NCBI RefSeq assembly: GCF_000373485.1 | Contig: NZ_KB891592.1 | Span: 37,409-101,408, forward strand | From: Dasania marina DSM 21967 | GTDB taxonomy: Bacteria; Pseudomonadota; Gammaproteobacteria; Pseudomonadales; Dasaniaceae | DNA length: 64,000 nt | Direction: 5' to 3' | Made by a program: the position numbers and the translations under genes | The notes under the pieces: model-generated | What the model was told of the DNA's origin: nothing | Seen by the model: the letters and a program-made list of their open reading frames with translations, nothing else | The model's database searches: none | Shown: one piece after another, positions 1 to 8,244 of the stretch | How the letters are laid out: every line of letters starts with the position of its first letter | Position numbering within the stretch: position 1 is the stretch's first letter

Positions 1-2
1 GT

Positions 3-101
3 GAGGCATTAGTGCTGTTAGATGGTCGCTTAATAGAAAATCTACATGTAGATGAGGCCAAACGTACTTTGGCTATAGCTGCAGCTATAGCTGAGCGGTG
101 A
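3..101 (+). CDS. C-terminal fragment of upstream gene, possibly CitE/HpcH-HpaI lyase family
   Basis: An open frame enters from the left edge and ends at TGA 99-101, giving 32 residues rich in Leu/Ala with the stretch VLLDGRLIENLHV followed by a short helix. The 'xxDGxxI' strand plus a closing helix resembles the C-terminal end of CitE-like / HpcH-HpaI aldolase-lyases, but the fragment is too short to be sure. It is followed by about 175 bases containing a GTTAGG/CCTAAC stem-loop near 141-159 without a T-run. Only the end of the gene is visible. Confidence 0.4.
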   Translation, partial: EALVLLDGRLIENLHVDEAKRTLAIAAAIAER

Positions 102-276
102 TCTATTAGCGTGGCAGTAAAGCGTAGTATCCGCTGTTAGGTTTTGTGCCTAACGGTTGGCTGAGCTTAATAGATGCAGGGAAATAAAGCAGACATTTTA
201 CCGTCAAGGTCTACACTTAGCATCAGTTGAACTAATAGGGAGGAGGACGCCTCCCGTTATGTTATAGGAGTATGGC

Positions 277-1566
277 GTGTCTACAGGTAATAACAATAAA
301 CCCATTGATGTACCGAAAAGAAAGAGTGTAAAAGCATTGGCCGCCTTAGGTGCTTCGGTCTGCATAGCAGGTAAGGCGCCTTTTGTTTTTGCCCGTAATA
401 AAACCACCCTGCGGGTACTGGGTACTCATGTCACCTTGCAGGAAGAAATCCGTCAGCAGGCTATGGCAGATTTAGGTATTAATATAGAGTTTCAGCCAGG
501 AGGCAGCGCTGCCGTATTACAAAAAGCGTTTATGGCGCCACAGTCTTTTGATCTGTATGAGCAGTGGTCTAACAGTATTAATGTGTTGTGGCGGTCGGGA
601 TCTATACAATCTATCGATAAAAAACAGCTGCGTTACTGGGATGAAATTAATGATCTTAGTAAAACCGGCAAGCTTACTCCGCAGGCAAAATTGGGGGCGG
701 GGGATGCGCCTTATAAAATATTGCATGTGCAGGCTAATGGTCAATTAGGTACAGAGCATACCGATAATATTAGCTTTTTACCCTACGTCCATAATGTCGA
801 TTCCTTTGGTTATAACACCGATGTTGTAGCCAAAGGTATACCTTATGAAACTGAGAGTTGGGGTTGGTTATTGGATGAGGCTTATGCGGGTAAGGTGGGT
901 ATAGTTAATGAGCCCACCATAGGCTTGTTCGATTTAATTTTGGCGGCACAAGCCAAAGGCCTGGTGCAATTTGATGATATAGGTGCCTTAAGCCGTGTTG
1001 AATTGGATGCCTTATTTAAAGTGCTGATAGCTAAGAAAAAAACAGGGCATTTTAGTGGTTTTTGGAACTCGGTGCCGGAGTCGGTAGATTTTATGGCCAA
1101 TAAACGCGTTGTTATAGAGAGTATGTTCTCGCCAGCGGTAGCCGCGCTTAATGGGATGAATATTCCCGTTACCTATGCTGCCCCTAAAGAGGGTTATAGG
1201 GGGTGGCACGGAGTGATGTGTTTATCCGCAGCTACCGAAGGCAAAAGAAAAGATGCCGCCTATGACTATATGAACTGGTGGCTGTCGGGCTGGCCCGGCG
1301 CTTTTATTGCGCGCCAGGGGTATTATATTTCTAATCCGCAACGCTCTAAATCACAATTAAGTACGGCGGAATGGGATTATTGGTATCAGGGTAAAGCGGC
1401 TGCTGAGGATTTGCGAGGCACTGACGGCAAAGTATCTGTGCAGCAAGGCGAGGTGCGCACAGGGGGCAGCTATGACAAACGTTTTAGCAATGTGGCGGTT
1501 TGGAATACGGTGATGCCCAATTACGATTATAGCCTGCAAAAATGGTATGAGTTTATCAGTTCATGA
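277..1566 (+). CDS. Periplasmic solute-binding protein (spermidine/putrescine-like), probable sensor partner
   Basis: A 429-residue extracellular solute-binding protein. The GTG start at 277 follows AGGAG (266-270); a GGGAGG/CCTCCC hairpin lies just upstream (238-255). The N-terminus has a basic stretch (KRK) then a hydrophobic segment ending APFVFA near residue 39, a Sec- or Tat-like signal. The body carries the PotD/PotF-style pattern: a hinge strand with 'SFGYNTD', then '[16 protein letters not shown]'. No ABC permease or ATPase gene is adjacent. Instead the stop overlaps by 4 bases the start of a TorS-like hybrid kinase, so I infer that it presents a ligand to that kinase (as TorT does for TorS) rather than feeding a transporter. 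The ligand is unknown; polyamine-like is only a fold-level guess. Confidence 0.8.
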   Translation: MSTGNNNKPIDVPKRKSVKALAALGASVCIAGKAPFVFARNKTTLRVLGTHVTLQEEIRQQAMADLGINIEFQPGGSAAVLQKAFMAPQSFDLYEQWSNSINVLWRSGSIQSIDKKQLRYWDEINDLSKTGKLTPQAKLGAGDAPYKILHVQANGQLGTEHTDNISFLPYVHNVDSFGYNTDVVAKGIPYETESWGWLLDEAYAGKVGIVNEPTIGLFDLILAAQAKGLVQFDDIGALSRVELDALFKVLIAKKKTGHFSGFWNSVPESVDFMANKRVVIESMFSPAVAALNGMNIPVTYAAPKEGYRGWHGVMCLSAATEGKRKDAAYDYMNWWLSGWPGAFIARQGYYISNPQRSKSQLSTAEWDYWYQGKAAAEDLRGTDGKVSVQQGEVRTGGSYDKRFSNVAVWNTVMPNYDYSLQKWYEFISS

Positions 1567-4253
1567 CTTTAGGGAAGACGATGTTTCGCTCATTACAGAT
1601 ACAAATACTATTGGTTGTTGCCTGTTTAATATCCATTTTGTTGGTGCAAGCTTTATTGTCTAAGGCGGCACAGGAAACCCTGATTGATAATCAAAGCCTC
1701 ACCATGCAAGCTATGGCTAATATTGCCTTGGTGAATCGGCTAGAGCGCGATGTGGTCGATTTAAAGCGTAATGTTTTAATTTACAAAGACACTGCTAGTG
1801 AGTCAGCTGTGTCACGGTTTAATGAACTTATCGACAGCGTTAATAAAGATCTGGGTACCTTTGAGCATAATGTCTCGGACATTAACGATGAGAGGTACAA
1901 TGATTTAATTAGACGCATGCGTTCTCACCTGAAAGATTATCAAGATAATTTTGTGAGTGTTGTCAGTGGTAGAGCTAAGCGTGAAGATATATATAAAAAT
2001 AAAATCATTAAAGGTTTTGACTATTTAGATAGCATGCTAGGCCTGCATCAGGATGATGAGGGTAATTATAAAATGCGTTATGAATTGATGTCTGCTAAGC
2101 GTTACATGCTGGGTTATATGTTAGACCCCGACTATCAATTAATAGAAAAATTTAATGGTCATATGGCTGCGGTGGAGGCGTACTTAAATAATAGTTACCC
2201 TAACAAAGATGCGATGCGCGATACATTTCGTCACATAAGTGACGATTTTAATCAATTAACCCATCTGACCAGAGGGTATATATTTTTGGTTAATGTGGTA
2301 ATGGCTGGTTCCGCTAATGAGTTTTTGTTTTTAACGAAAGAGATTACAAAAAGTTTTACGGATAAGCAGCAGATTAATAACAACAAAATTATTTCTGATG
2401 CCACTAAAACAAAACGTAATTCCAGGTTGGTTGTGATGGCTTCTATAGGTTTGTCCATTATGGTGGCTGTGTTTTTAATACTGCGAATTATTATACCTGT
2501 TAGAAAGATCACCGATGTTTTTCGCAGGCTTTCTACTGGCGACGATGTTGAGGAGATTCCCTGTATAGAACGCAGTGATGAGATAGGTGACTTGGCCAAG
2601 GCGGCTAATATTTTTCATGATAAAAACAAAGAGTCGGTGGAATTATTAGAGAAAACGCAAAAGTTACATTTTGAACAAGAGGTCTTGAACTTAGAGCTGG
2701 CTATAGAAAAAGAAAATGCCGAGCTAGCGGCAGCTTCAAAAAGTATATTTTTGGCTAATATGAGTCATGAAATACGTACTCCTATGAATGGCATTATCGG
2801 CTTGGTGCAGTTGGCTTTAAGAACTGATCTTGATAAAAAACAGCGCAGTTACTTGGAAAAAATCGCCTATTCTGGCCGTATTATGATGGGGGTTATTAAC
2901 GACATACTGGATTTTTCAAAAATAGAAGCTGGCAGGCTGGATATAGAGCAGGTAGCGTTTTCGATAAATACTTTAATAGAAAACTTAATTGCTTCTGTGC
3001 GTGTTAAAGCCAAAGAAAAACAGTTGAACTTTCGGGTTAATTTGTTAACTAGTATGCCTGAGCATCTACTAGGTGACCCTTTACGTATCAGCCAAGTGTT
3101 ATTAAATTTATGTAATAACGCAGTTAAGTTCACTGAGCAGGGTGAAGTGACTGTGGATATCAGTTTTTCCCCTAAACCGGTAGATGGCTCGGCATATCTT
3201 GTGGTTGATGTAAGCGATACCGGTATGGGTATGAGTGAGCAGCAACTGGAAACGGTATTTGATTCTTTTACCCAAGCCGATGACTCTACCAGTAGGCGTT
3301 TTGGTGGCACGGGTTTAGGTTTGGCTATTGTTAAGCAGTTGACAGAGTTAATGGGTGGAGAAGTTAAGGTTAAATCGGAGCAAGGGGTAGGTAGTTGCTT
3401 TACGGTAAACTGTAGCGTAGCAGAGGTAGAGAGCCTATCGGTATTGAGCGAGTTAGATGAGCGGCAGTTACATGCTTATTATTTGCCGGCAGGTGATAAT
3501 GGTCTTATTTCGGATAATTATTTTAAATTTAGCCGTATGGAAAAAACAGCGCTTAGCCTAGAGCCGTTGTCAGAGCTGCCCTTGCCGGTAGGCGACGGTA
3601 AAACCTTGGTGTTAGTGGATGTAGTTAGCCAAAGCTTTGTTGACAAACATCACGTGTTGTTTGAACAGTTGTTTGATCAGGGTTATCCCATAGGCTTTAT
3701 TACCGATATGCAGCCAGCCACTATAAGGCACGCGTTAAAACAGCACTTTAAGCTGCCGGTATTGTCGCACCCGTATTCGCCAGCTGATTTTTCACGTTTC
3801 ATCCTGTCTATGATTTCTGGCGCTGCACAGCATAAAGAAGGCGATGCTATAGAGTCGCGCGGTAGTTTATTATTCCAGGGCCATGCTTTGGTAGTTGAGG
3901 ATAATCGCATTAACCAAATGGTTGTGGGTGATATGTTGACTGACATGGGCTTGAGTTTTGAGATAGTCGAAAATGGTGAGGTAGCTGTTGAGAGAGTGAC
4001 TAATGGTACAAGCTATGATTTAGTTTTTATGGATATACAAATGCCGGTAATGGATGGCCACACTGCCACCAAACGCATACGAGAGGCGGGTTATGATGAT
4101 TTAGTGATCTGTGGTTTATCAGCGAATGCCATGGCACATGATGCGGCCGACGCTAAAGTGTCAGGGATGAATGACTATGTTACCAAGCCCATAGAGTGGG
4201 ATGACTTGGTGGCGGTTGTTGAAAAGTATTTGAAAAGGGGAGTCGCTAGTTGA
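1563..4253 (+). CDS. TorS-like hybrid sensor histidine kinase
   Basis: An 896-residue inner-membrane hybrid kinase. TM1 is at about residues 9-30, a long helical periplasmic region follows (about 31-285), TM2 is about 288-309 and HAMP about 310-362. After a coiled coil comes the DHp helix with phospho-acceptor H402 in [10 protein letters not shown], a HATPase domain (about 500-620, with DTGMGM and GGTGLGL), a degenerate receiver-like region (about 630-765) and a receiver with D824 in [10 protein letters not shown]. Unlike TorS there is no Hpt domain, so phosphotransfer needs a separate Hpt protein, and no response regulator is adjacent. The start overlaps the binding-protein stop (ATGA); an in-frame ATG at 1581 behind AGGGA is the alternative. 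The last codons lie in the 11-mer AGTCGCTAGTT that recurs near the 7-bp repeat arrays, so the C-terminal 'VAS' may come from that element. Confidence 0.88.
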   Translation: MTLGKTMFRSLQIQILLVVACLISILLVQALLSKAAQETLIDNQSLTMQAMANIALVNRLERDVVDLKRNVLIYKDTASESAVSRFNELIDSVNKDLGTFEHNVSDINDERYNDLIRRMRSHLKDYQDNFVSVVSGRAKREDIYKNKIIKGFDYLDSMLGLHQDDEGNYKMRYELMSAKRYMLGYMLDPDYQLIEKFNGHMAAVEAYLNNSYPNKDAMRDTFRHISDDFNQLTHLTRGYIFLVNVVMAGSANEFLFLTKEITKSFTDKQQINNNKIISDATKTKRNSRLVVMASIGLSIMVAVFLILRIIIPVRKITDVFRRLSTGDDVEEIPCIERSDEIGDLAKAANIFHDKNKESVELLEKTQKLHFEQEVLNLELAIEKENAELAAASKSIFLANMSHEIRTPMNGIIGLVQLALRTDLDKKQRSYLEKIAYSGRIMMGVINDILDFSKIEAGRLDIEQVAFSINTLIENLIASVRVKAKEKQLNFRVNLLTSMPEHLLGDPLRISQVLLNLCNNAVKFTEQGEVTVDISFSPKPVDGSAYLVVDVSDTGMGMSEQQLETVFDSFTQADDSTSRRFGGTGLGLAIVKQLTELMGGEVKVKSEQGVGSCFTVNCSVAEVESLSVLSELDERQLHAYYLPAGDNGLISDNYFKFSRMEKTALSLEPLSELPLPVGDGKTLVLVDVVSQSFVDKHHVLFEQLFDQGYPIGFITDMQPATIRHALKQHFKLPVLSHPYSPADFSRFILSMISGAAQHKEGDAIESRGSLLFQGHALVVEDNRINQMVVGDMLTDMGLSFEIVENGEVAVERVTNGTSYDLVFMDIQMPVMDGHTATKRIREAGYDDLVICGLSANAMAHDAADAKVSGMNDYVTKPIEWDDLVAVVEKYLKRGVAS

Positions 4254-4361
4254 CTAGCCTCTAGTCGCCAGCAAAAATTTTTTAAGACTAGAGACTAGAG
4301 ACTAGAGACTAGAGACTAGAGACTAGAGACTAGAGACTAGAGACTAGAGACTAGAGACTAG
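4241..4361. repeat. Heptanucleotide repeat array, copy 1 (11 x AGACTAG)
   Basis: Positions 4285-4361 are exactly 11 perfect tandem copies of the 7-mer AGACTAG (77 bases). Upstream, the 11-mer AGTCGCTAGTT (4241-4251) overlaps the kinase stop codon and is followed by the degenerate CTAG-rich stretch GACTAGCCTCTAGTCGCC. The same 11-mer and heptamer recur at 48379-48538 and, decayed, at 48971-49040, so this is a dispersed element. The array is too short and too regular for CRISPR and has no spacers. The rest of the gap to 4417 shows no gene. Confidence 0.95.
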
Positions 4362-4417
4362 CTGTCTCGAGCACTATGGCTTGCAGCTTGCCTCTTGTAG
4401 CTGCCCGTAGGGCTGTT

Positions 4418-4843
4418 TCAAACTTTCTCTTGTTCGCGCAGTCTTGCCGCCATTCTTGATAGCCGCTCTGAGGCGGTGAGTTCTTTGGGTTGTTCTGGGG
4501 TTTGTTCTGGTTCGGCGTCAGATTTTGGATCTGTAGTGCTGTCTAGTTCTTGAGGCTGTTCTTGTTCAGATTCTTGTTCTGTTTCTAGCAGTTCGCTTTG
4601 TGGGCTGGCTACTTCTAGCGGTACTGTTACTTCTACTGTGGGCAGGCCTTTGTCGTTTAGCTCTACCAATAAAGTGCTGGCGCGTACGTGTATGTCTTTG
4701 GAGCTGAGTTCAAATACCAGATTGATGGCTTCGTCTTTGTGAGGGCTGCGAAATAATTGCTTGGGGTCGCGGCCATCTAACCACACTTTTTGTTTGCTGG
4801 CGAAATAACCGTCTTGGTTGGTCACTACGTAAACTTCACTCAT
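4418..4843 (-). CDS. Hypothetical protein with acidic Gln/Glu/Pro-rich tail
   Basis: A 141-residue protein of unknown function from ATG 4843 (MSEVYVVTNQ). A GTG five codons upstream (4858) is possible but has no ribosome site. The N-terminal half (to about residue 75) is a compact mixed alpha/beta segment, 'YVVTNQDGYFASKQKVWLDG', that looks globular. The second half is a low-complexity run of Glu, Gln and Pro ending in a basic helix (RLSRMAARLREQEKV). There is no signal peptide or membrane segment. It is the first of three minus-strand genes that precede msrA. I do not recognise a family. Confidence 0.65.
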   Translation of the reverse strand: MSEVYVVTNQDGYFASKQKVWLDGRDPKQLFRSPHKDEAINLVFELSSKDIHVRASTLLVELNDKGLPTVEVTVPLEVASPQSELLETEQESEQEQPQELDSTTDPKSDAEPEQTPEQPKELTASERLSRMAARLREQEKV

Positions 4844-4960
4844 GCGGTCACTACTCACTACTATTTGTTTATTGCGGTATGGCTGTTGCTAGAGGGCGAT
4901 ATTTTAGCGCGATTTATCCTTGCGAACCATGTTTTTAAGGCAAGATTTTAAGGCACGGTT

Positions 4961-5446
4961 TTAAGCTAGATGTTTAAGCAAAATATCTTTGGCTTGGTTG
5001 ATTTGTGCGGCTAGGTAATCATTACCGCCACGGTCGGGGTGCATTTTTTGTATTAGTTTGCGATGGGCGGCGATTACCGCGTCTGTGTCGGCGTCGGCGG
5101 TTAAACCCAAGATTTGGTAGGCCTGCTCCACGCTAAGGTCTACTGTACTGGCCGGTGGGGCTTGCTGATCGTTGTGCGTTTGTTGGCTAAAATACTTTCG
5201 CAAAAAAGGCAGATACTGTAACACATGGGGCAGGGCTGACCGCAACAGCGGCACAGAGGCGGCAATGAGGCCGCCTATCCAATGTATGCGCCCGGTTAAG
5301 GCTAGCAAAACCACCACCGCAGCGCTTAAGCCTATGGTTAGCTTGAGATAAAGTTTTTTACGCTGGGCGGGCGGGGTGTTTTTAACTTGCTTAAGTACTA
5401 TCACTATCGCCACAACAATGGCAATAATGAGGATGAGACGTATCAT
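4961..5446 (-). CDS. Membrane-anchored J-domain co-chaperone
   Basis: A 161-residue protein with two N-terminal membrane segments (about residues 2-20 and 33-52), a third hydrophobic stretch (about 55-72), a linker and a C-terminal J domain (about 105-161). The J domain contains the HPD tripeptide in KMHPDRGG, which stimulates DnaK ATPase in this family. J domain at the C-terminus behind a membrane anchor is the Tim14/Pam18-like arrangement common in Proteobacteria. It should act with DnaK at the cytoplasmic membrane face; its client is unknown. The start is ATG at 5446. Confidence 0.82.
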   Translation of the reverse strand: MIRLILIIAIVVAIVIVLKQVKNTPPAQRKKLYLKLTIGLSAAVVVLLALTGRIHWIGGLIAASVPLLRSALPHVLQYLPFLRKYFSQQTHNDQQAPPASTVDLSVEQAYQILGLTADADTDAVIAAHRKLIQKMHPDRGGNDYLAAQINQAKDILLKHLA

Positions 5447-5540
5447 GCGACGCTTAACCTTATTTTATCTACGGATAAGCGCAGGATTCTATAGCTTATG
5501 GCTGGGGCTGCATAGTGCTTAAATAGTGCCTAATCATGCC

Positions 5541-5738
5541 TCAATGCAGTGAGCCTTGCTTTGGTTGTAGCTGGTCTAGCTCCTGTTCATAGTGCCGGCG
5601 TGTACGCAGGGTAATTTTAAGCTGTGCCTTGTCGTTATAGCTAAGATTGTTGTTGTGGTTTAACAGCTCCCATAATTTACGGCTGCTGAGGTTATTTATC
5701 TCTAAGACGGTGTCTTTGTTTTTATCGATTGCTCTCAT
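5541..5738 (-). CDS. Small hypothetical protein
   Basis: A 65-residue hydrophilic protein rich in Asn, Leu, Arg and Gln, beginning MRAIDKNKD. A GAGAG stands 7 bases upstream of ATG 5738. The pattern 'SSRKLWELLNHNNNLSYNDKAQLKITLRTRRHY' suggests two or three helices. It lies between the J-domain gene and msrA (divergent). No domain is recognised; it is called because of its good ribosome site and protein-like composition. Confidence 0.5.
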   Translation of the reverse strand: MRAIDKNKDTVLEINNLSSRKLWELLNHNNNLSYNDKAQLKITLRTRRHYEQELDQLQPKQGSLH

Positions 5739-5863
5739 AGTATCGCTCTCTTATTCTCCTTATTTATCGTTTCGTGAGTCATAATGCTTGTTATAGATGT
5801 CAGTTTGATGACAAAAGTTCCAAGCTTGTTCAGTTTTAACAGAATTATTAAGAGGAGAGCGCC

Positions 5864-6424
5864 ATGCCTACACATACGGTGTTAGCTAGTAATATGCAGC
5901 CGCCATTTCCACCGCACTGTGAACAAGTGCTGTTTGGCATGGGGTGTTTTTGGGGGGCTGAGCGCAAGTTTTGGCAATTGCCGGGGGTGTACACCACCGC
6001 CGTGGGCTATGCTGGCGGCACTGGCGAAAACCCCAGTTATAATGATGTTTGCAGTGGCTTAACCGGCCATGCCGAAGTGGTGTTGGTGGTATACGATCCC
6101 CAGCAAAGAAGCTTTGAGAGCCTGTTAAGCTGTTTTTGGCAAAGCCATAACCCCACTCAAGGTATGCGCCAAGGCAACGATACCGGCTCGCAGTATCGCT
6201 CGGCCATCTATGTTAATAATGACAGCGCGCTAGCGCAGGCCGAAGCTTCCCAGCAGTGTTACCAAAAACAGTTGGATGCGCGGGGTCTACCTGCTATCAC
6301 CACCGAAATTTTATTAATGCCACCATTTTATTATGCTGAGGACTATCACCAGCAATACTTGGATAAAAACCCCAATGGCTATTGTGGCTTGGGTGGCTTA
6401 GGGGTGGCCTACAGCGGCGCATAA
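5864..6424 (+). CDS. msrA: Peptide-methionine (S)-S-oxide reductase
   Basis: A 186-residue MsrA. It reduces the S-epimer of methionine sulfoxide in proteins at the expense of thioredoxin. The catalytic Cys28 sits in GCFWGAE, followed by the family's VGYAGG, HAEVV and [10 protein letters not shown] segments. Length is typical for a single-domain MsrA without a fused MsrB. The start ATG follows AAGAGGAGA. It is the only plus-strand gene between the small minus-strand genes and the GAF-HlyD operon beginning 75 bases downstream. Confidence 0.96.
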   Translation: MPTHTVLASNMQPPFPPHCEQVLFGMGCFWGAERKFWQLPGVYTTAVGYAGGTGENPSYNDVCSGLTGHAEVVLVVYDPQQRSFESLLSCFWQSHNPTQGMRQGNDTGSQYRSAIYVNNDSALAQAEASQQCYQKQLDARGLPAITTEILLMPPFYYAEDYHQQYLDKNPNGYCGLGGLGVAYSGA

Positions 6425-6498
6425 TAATAAGCAGGGGTGGTCGCCACGGCTGCCCATAACACGATTGGTTATTTTTACTAGGAACAATAAAACACACA

Positions 6499-8244
6499 AT
6501 GGATTATCTCGCCTGGTTAGATTTGCAGTGCCGTATGCTGCCCAATGTGCAGCGCGCCATTGTGGCGTTAGCGGCTGAGCCCGGTCAGTCGCTACAATTA
6601 ATGGCTAGCTGGCCCCAGCAAACTATAGCGACCAGCGACTTATTAGACACCGCTACTTTGGCCGCTAGTCGGCGGGCACCGGTAGTCAGCGTGGCCGAAG
6701 ATGCTAGCGGCCGCAGCATGATGTTGTTAGCGCAAACGCTAGCTACCCCGCAAGCGGCCGTTATTGTGGTGGAGTTACCCGCCCAGCATGAGCAGCAAAA
6801 GCTACTGCTACAGCTATTGGCTTGGGGCGAGTCATGGCTGCAGTTATTGGCGCAACAGCCAGCTAGCACGGCTAGTGGTGATGTTGAGGTGCCCGAACAA
6901 GATTACAGCGTACTGGCTGCAGCCTGCAGCGAGCCGCTACTCAAAACTTCAATAGAAGCTGCCGCTACCTGCTTAGCGCAATTGTTTGGCTGCCAACAAG
7001 TCGCTATAGGCCTAAAGTCAGGTGAGGATGTGGTGCTGCAGGGGCTGGCCCATAATACTGCTTTTAACGTCAAAACCAATATGGCCCGCAGTGTCGAAGA
7101 GCTAATGGCCGAGTGCCTACAGCACGGCCACGCGCTACAGGCGCCGCACACTTTAGCGGCTGCACAAACCATCGCCTGCCCTGCTCATCAACATTATGCC
7201 GAGTTACATAAAACCCCGATTTATAGCCTGCCTATGTGTCGGCAAGATCAGCAGTTGGGGGTGTTATCGCTGCAACGAGACCAGCCCTTTAATGCCGAGG
7301 AAGAGCAGCGTTTGGCAACGCTTAGTGGCTTTTTGGGCGCATTATTTGAGGCTAAGCGGCTAAGTGAGCGCTCGCTACTACAGCGCGGCCGCGATAGCTT
7401 GCGGCAGGGCTGGGCGGCGGCAGTGACTAGCCACGGTGGTCGCGGCAAATACCTGTTGGTGGCGGTGGCGGTGTGCTTGGGCTTGTTGCTAATGGGTTCG
7501 GGTACTTACCGGGTGGCGGCAGCGGCTAAATTAGAAGGCGTGATTCAACGAGCGGTGGTGGCGCCTATAGATGGTTATGTATCACAGGCGCATGCCAGAG
7601 CCGGCGAGTCGGTAAGCTTAGGGCAGGTGATCGCCGAGCTAGATGATACCGAGCTGAAACTGGAATACCGACGCCTGCAAAATCAGCACGATGAATACCA
7701 GCAGCAATACCGCAAAGAGCTGGCCGATAGAAACCTAGCGCAATCGCAAATCGTTCATGCACAAATGGCACAAGCGGCGGCCGAGCTGCAATTGCTACAA
7801 GAACAGCTCAAGCGCACTCAGCTTACCGTACCTTTTGATGGCGTGATTATAGAGGGCGATTTAAGCCGTTCACTGGGCGCACCGGTGAGCAAGGGCCAGG
7901 TGTTGTTTGAAATTGCGCCGCTCAACGAATACCGCTTAGTGCTCAATATAGACGAGCGCGATGTGCCCCATGTAAAAGCCGGTCAGCACGGCCGTTTATT
8001 TCTCAACGCCTACCCTGATACCGCTATTGAGTTTGAAGTGAGCGATGTTGCCACTGTGTTCGAGCGCGATGGCGCGCGCATTAGCTACCGCACCGAAGCA
8101 CGCTTATTAGAAAACGCCTTATTTTTACGCCCCGGTATGCAGGGCCTAGCCAAGGTGGACGTGGGTGAGCGCCGCTATAGTTGGATGCTTAGCCACAGCT
8201 TTGTGGATTGGCTAAGCCTTAAATTATGGGCCTGGCTGCCATGA
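6499..8244 (+). CDS. GAF-domain HlyD-type membrane adaptor
   Basis: A 581-residue protein. Residues 1-110 form a weak GAF-like region and about 145-290 a better GAF-like domain, both predicted cytoplasmic. One membrane segment follows (about 318-338, KYLLVAVAVCLGLLLMG). Beyond it is a periplasmic HlyD-type adaptor: a split lipoyl half (about 345-375, 'VVAPIDGYVSQAHARAGESV'), a coiled-coil hairpin (about 375-435), the second lipoyl half ('TVPFDGVIIEGDLS') and a beta-barrel. Ordinary HlyD proteins have only a short cytoplasmic tail, so a sensory GAF region on the inside is unusual and could gate the adaptor with a small ligand. It overlaps the M50 gene by 4 bases (ATGA at 8241), implying translational coupling. 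It starts the operon containing the giant LEPR-XLL protein. Confidence 0.8.
   Translation: MDYLAWLDLQCRMLPNVQRAIVALAAEPGQSLQLMASWPQQTIATSDLLDTATLAASRRAPVVSVAEDASGRSMMLLAQTLATPQAAVIVVELPAQHEQQKLLLQLLAWGESWLQLLAQQPASTASGDVEVPEQDYSVLAAACSEPLLKTSIEAAATCLAQLFGCQQVAIGLKSGEDVVLQGLAHNTAFNVKTNMARSVEELMAECLQHGHALQAPHTLAAAQTIACPAHQHYAELHKTPIYSLPMCRQDQQLGVLSLQRDQPFNAEEEQRLATLSGFLGALFEAKRLSERSLLQRGRDSLRQGWAAAVTSHGGRGKYLLVAVAVCLGLLLMGSGTYRVAAAAKLEGVIQRAVVAPIDGYVSQAHARAGESVSLGQVIAELDDTELKLEYRRLQNQHDEYQQQYRKELADRNLAQSQIVHAQMAQAAAELQLLQEQLKRTQLTVPFDGVIIEGDLSRSLGAPVSKGQVLFEIAPLNEYRLVLNIDERDVPHVKAGQHGRLFLNAYPDTAIEFEVSDVATVFERDGARISYRTEARLLENALFLRPGMQGLAKVDVGERRYSWMLSHSFVDWLSLKLWAWLP

Noticed and set aside
4285..4361. 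Possible CRISPR array
   Set aside because: The unit is only 7 bases, there are no spacers and no cas genes.
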